A DNA stretch of 7,614 nucleotides, taken from positions 1 through 7,614 of the forward strand of contig QHNB01000061.1 in the NCBI GenBank assembly GCA_003217965.1, given 5' to 3'. The stretch's first letter is position 1. Each line of letters begins with the position of its first letter. The DNA is from Verrucomicrobiota bacterium. Lineage in GTDB: Bacteria; Verrucomicrobiota; Verrucomicrobiia; Chthoniobacterales; UBA10450. Shown piece after piece: positions 6,015 to 7,614 of this stretch. The notes below the pieces were generated by a model. It worked only from the letters and a program-made list of their open reading frames with translations, was not told the DNA's origin and did not search any database. Both the position numbers and the translations under genes were made by a program.

Positions 6015-6708
6015 CTTCTTGCCGCGCGGAAATGGTCACCGCGGACCGCATCCGGGCATTCTGGCAATTGTCTACACGCTTCTCTTTAACGCAGGCCTGT
6101 ATCAAGTCGTCAGCTTTACCGGTGGACCGCATTTTCCAGGTCCGTGGGAATCGAGCGACGCGATTACTGCTTATTTTCAAACTTATCCCAAGACGGTTTT
6201 GCTCTGCGCCTTCCTCCAATTCGGTGCCGCGATCCCTCTTGGGATTTTCACGGCCACAGTAGTGAGCCGGCTTCAATTCCTCGGTGTGCGCGCGGCCGGC
6301 CCTTACATTGCGTTGTTTGGCGGGTTGATGACGGCGTTTAACATGGCAGCAACTGCCTTTGTCCTCTGGGTGATGGCGTATCCTGGGATCGCCGAGGACG
6401 CAGGTGTCCTGCGGGCATTCTATTATCTCGGATTTGCTTTTGGCGGTGTGGGCTTTTCCGTTCCGCTAGGTCTGCTCATTGCCGGAGTGTGTATCCCGGC
6501 GGCGTTCTTCAAGCTCCTTCCGAAATGGCTTGTCGCATTCGGGTTGATCCTCGCGATTATCGGAGAGTTGAGCGTTCTGACTCTGATCATTCCTCAAGCG
6601 CTCTTTCTCATTCCGCTGACGCGATTCCCCGGATTTATCTGGCTCATCGCCGCGGGATTCGCACTACCGAAAACAATCGCGTCACGAACGCCGCCGACCA
6701 GCGAGTGA
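6001..6708 (+). CDS. Polytopic membrane protein divergent from the MarR-type regulator
   Basis: The 235-residue product has about six membrane helices, at roughly 18-40, 62-88, 98-124, 139-170, 174-196 and 202-224. The first loop contains SFTGGPHFPGPWESSDAITAYFQTYP, and the tail is short and polar. The overall form resembles uncharacterised DUF4386-like membrane proteins often found beside small regulators. I cannot assign a substrate. The ATG at 6001 has no Shine-Dalgarno sequence and sits inside the operator, so the mRNA may be leaderless or nearly so; this is inferred only from sequence. Repression by the neighbouring MarR-type protein is likely, which would make export or detoxification a reasonable but unproven guess. 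The next gene is convergent, 157 bases away, with no obvious terminator between. Confidence 0.82.
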   Translation: MNTINFLPRGNGHRGPHPGILAIVYTLLFNAGLYQVVSFTGGPHFPGPWESSDAITAYFQTYPKTVLLCAFLQFGAAIPLGIFTATVVSRLQFLGVRAAGPYIALFGGLMTAFNMAATAFVLWVMAYPGIAEDAGVLRAFYYLGFAFGGVGFSVPLGLLIAGVCIPAAFFKLLPKWLVAFGLILAIIGELSVLTLIIPQALFLIPLTRFPGFIWLIAAGFALPKTIASRTPPTSE

Positions 6709-6865
6709 AGATCGGGCGACTTTTATCACGAAAAACCCCGCGCACGATGATTCGAAAACGCCGAGGTTGACTCGCGATTTCCCAATCGATCCACCGGCGT
6801 CGCCGCACGGCGTATTCAACGTCGAATGCGGAAGGAGCCTCAAGGATTCCGAGTCGAGGGTCTTT

Positions 6866-7614
6866 CTACTGCGGTGATTTGCAGAGCTTCTGGAACGCTG
6901 GATCGCTGCGCAGCGGGTCCCAAATAGGATCGAGACGCAGCAGCGCCGGCGTAACTGGATTTCCGTAGAGCCACCCCGTATAGGGAATGCGAACGAGGCG
7001 TGCGAGCAATTCGATGGCCCGACTCTTCTCGCCGAAAAGTGTCGCTACGACGGCCATGTTCTCGTCGCCAAACGGGCCGACGGCCGCATCTCGTGACACC
7101 GGCGTGATTGTCTTGACGCGCTCGGCTTCTTTCCATGCACCGCTCTTGTCGCCCAGGAGGGCGTATGTCTGAGATAATACGATAGCCAGCCAATCATTGT
7201 CTGGTTGCTCGCGAGTTAATTGTACGAGCCTGTCCCGCGTCTGCGTGCCGGTAGCTTGCACGCCTGCGTCGTCGCCAGCCAGGTGTTGCTCGATAATTAA
7301 GAAATAGCTGAACACTGCCTGTTCAACCTCGGAACCGAACTCAAACTCGGCGAAGCGCGTCTTTAGGAGCCGGATCGCCTCGTCATACTTTCGCTCGAGT
7401 CTTAGTTGTGTGACTTTTGCACCCACTGCATCATATGAGGGAGTGAGTGCGGTGATAGCGGCCAGGTATTTGTTAGCTTCCGCCAAGTCGCCCTTTGCCT
7501 GGTAGATCGAAGTTTTCTCGGCTTTGATCTCAGGGTCGTCCGGGCGAATTTCCAAGGCACGATCGAGCAACTGAAGCGCCGTCTCGAACTGACGCTGATC
7601 GCCGTAATTGAAGG
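6866..7614 (-). CDS. TPR-repeat protein, C-terminal part (5' end outside window)
   Basis: The minus-strand frame is open from the window edge to a TAG at 6866-6868, giving 248 residues. The first visible residues, FNYGDQRQFETALQLLDRALEIRPDDPEI, are a typical TPR unit. A second follows in IYQAKGDLAEANKYLAAITALTP, and a third in LRLERKYDEAIRLLKTRF. More degenerate helical pairs continue to YALLGDKSGAWKEAERV and LFGEKSRAIELLARLV. The end, with NPVTPALLRLDPIWDPLRSDPAFQKL, is the characteristic close of the long TPR regions attached to protein kinases, adenylate cyclases or winged-helix regulators in Acidobacteria, Verrucomicrobia and Planctomycetes. The effector domain would lie upstream of the window and cannot be named. 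TPR arrays mediate protein contacts. Confidence 0.88.
   Translation of the reverse strand, partial: FNYGDQRQFETALQLLDRALEIRPDDPEIKAEKTSIYQAKGDLAEANKYLAAITALTPSYDAVGAKVTQLRLERKYDEAIRLLKTRFAEFEFGSEVEQAVFSYFLIIEQHLAGDDAGVQATGTQTRDRLVQLTREQPDNDWLAIVLSQTYALLGDKSGAWKEAERVKTITPVSRDAAVGPFGDENMAVVATLFGEKSRAIELLARLVRIPYTGWLYGNPVTPALLRLDPIWDPLRSDPAFQKLCKSPQ

Noticed and set aside
6709..6865. Terminator between the convergent membrane protein and TPR genes
   Set aside because: Only very short stems such as CGGCG/CGCCG without a T-run are present, so nothing was called here.

Overview
The window looks like a chromosomal stretch of a free-living Gram-negative bacterium with moderately high GC. A soil Verrucomicrobiota (Chthoniobacterales-like) is my best guess. 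This rests on the style of the genes and on the dense small palindromic repeats between them, not on any marker gene, so it is tentative.

Layout. Bases 2-592 are the 3' end of a cell-wall amidase gene. Bases 593-1020 hold only repeats: a cluster of short GC-rich hairpins with three-base loops (REP-like, several with a GTAG foot), then a larger imperfect palindrome. A sigma70-like promoter (989-1016) leads into a TPP riboswitch (about 1024-1106) with an intrinsic terminator (1131-1163). About 400 bases of repeat-rich leader follow, and then thiC (1572-3548), which encodes the radical-SAM enzyme that makes the pyrimidine half of thiamin. Bases 3549-4077 are repeats and gene debris. A small four-helix membrane protein (4078-4533) and a secreted NTF2/SnoaL-like protein (4747-5184) come next. 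After a further repeat block (5185-5460) there is a divergent pair: a MarR-family regulator on the minus strand and a six-helix membrane protein on the plus strand, sharing a palindromic promoter/operator. The window ends in the C-terminal part of a TPR protein on the minus strand.

The unusual content is around thiC. I find four short pieces outside the gene that read as ThiC when translated. One is an N-terminal piece in the leader, broken by one frameshift. Two are successive C-terminal tails downstream. One is a piece of the region before the FeS motif, 1.65 kb downstream. In matched codons many differences are synonymous, so these look like old relics of diverged thiC copies rather than recent duplications. 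They lie next to copies of a dispersed repeat (R1-R4) whose best-conserved core can be read as a short peptide resembling MDGKAA with changing third bases. Two repeat-like blocks also sit in frame inside thiC itself: a heptamer tandem and a long imperfect palindrome. My reading is that the locus has been repeatedly rebuilt by recombination, with repeats accumulating at the junctions. This is inference and needs comparison with related genomes.
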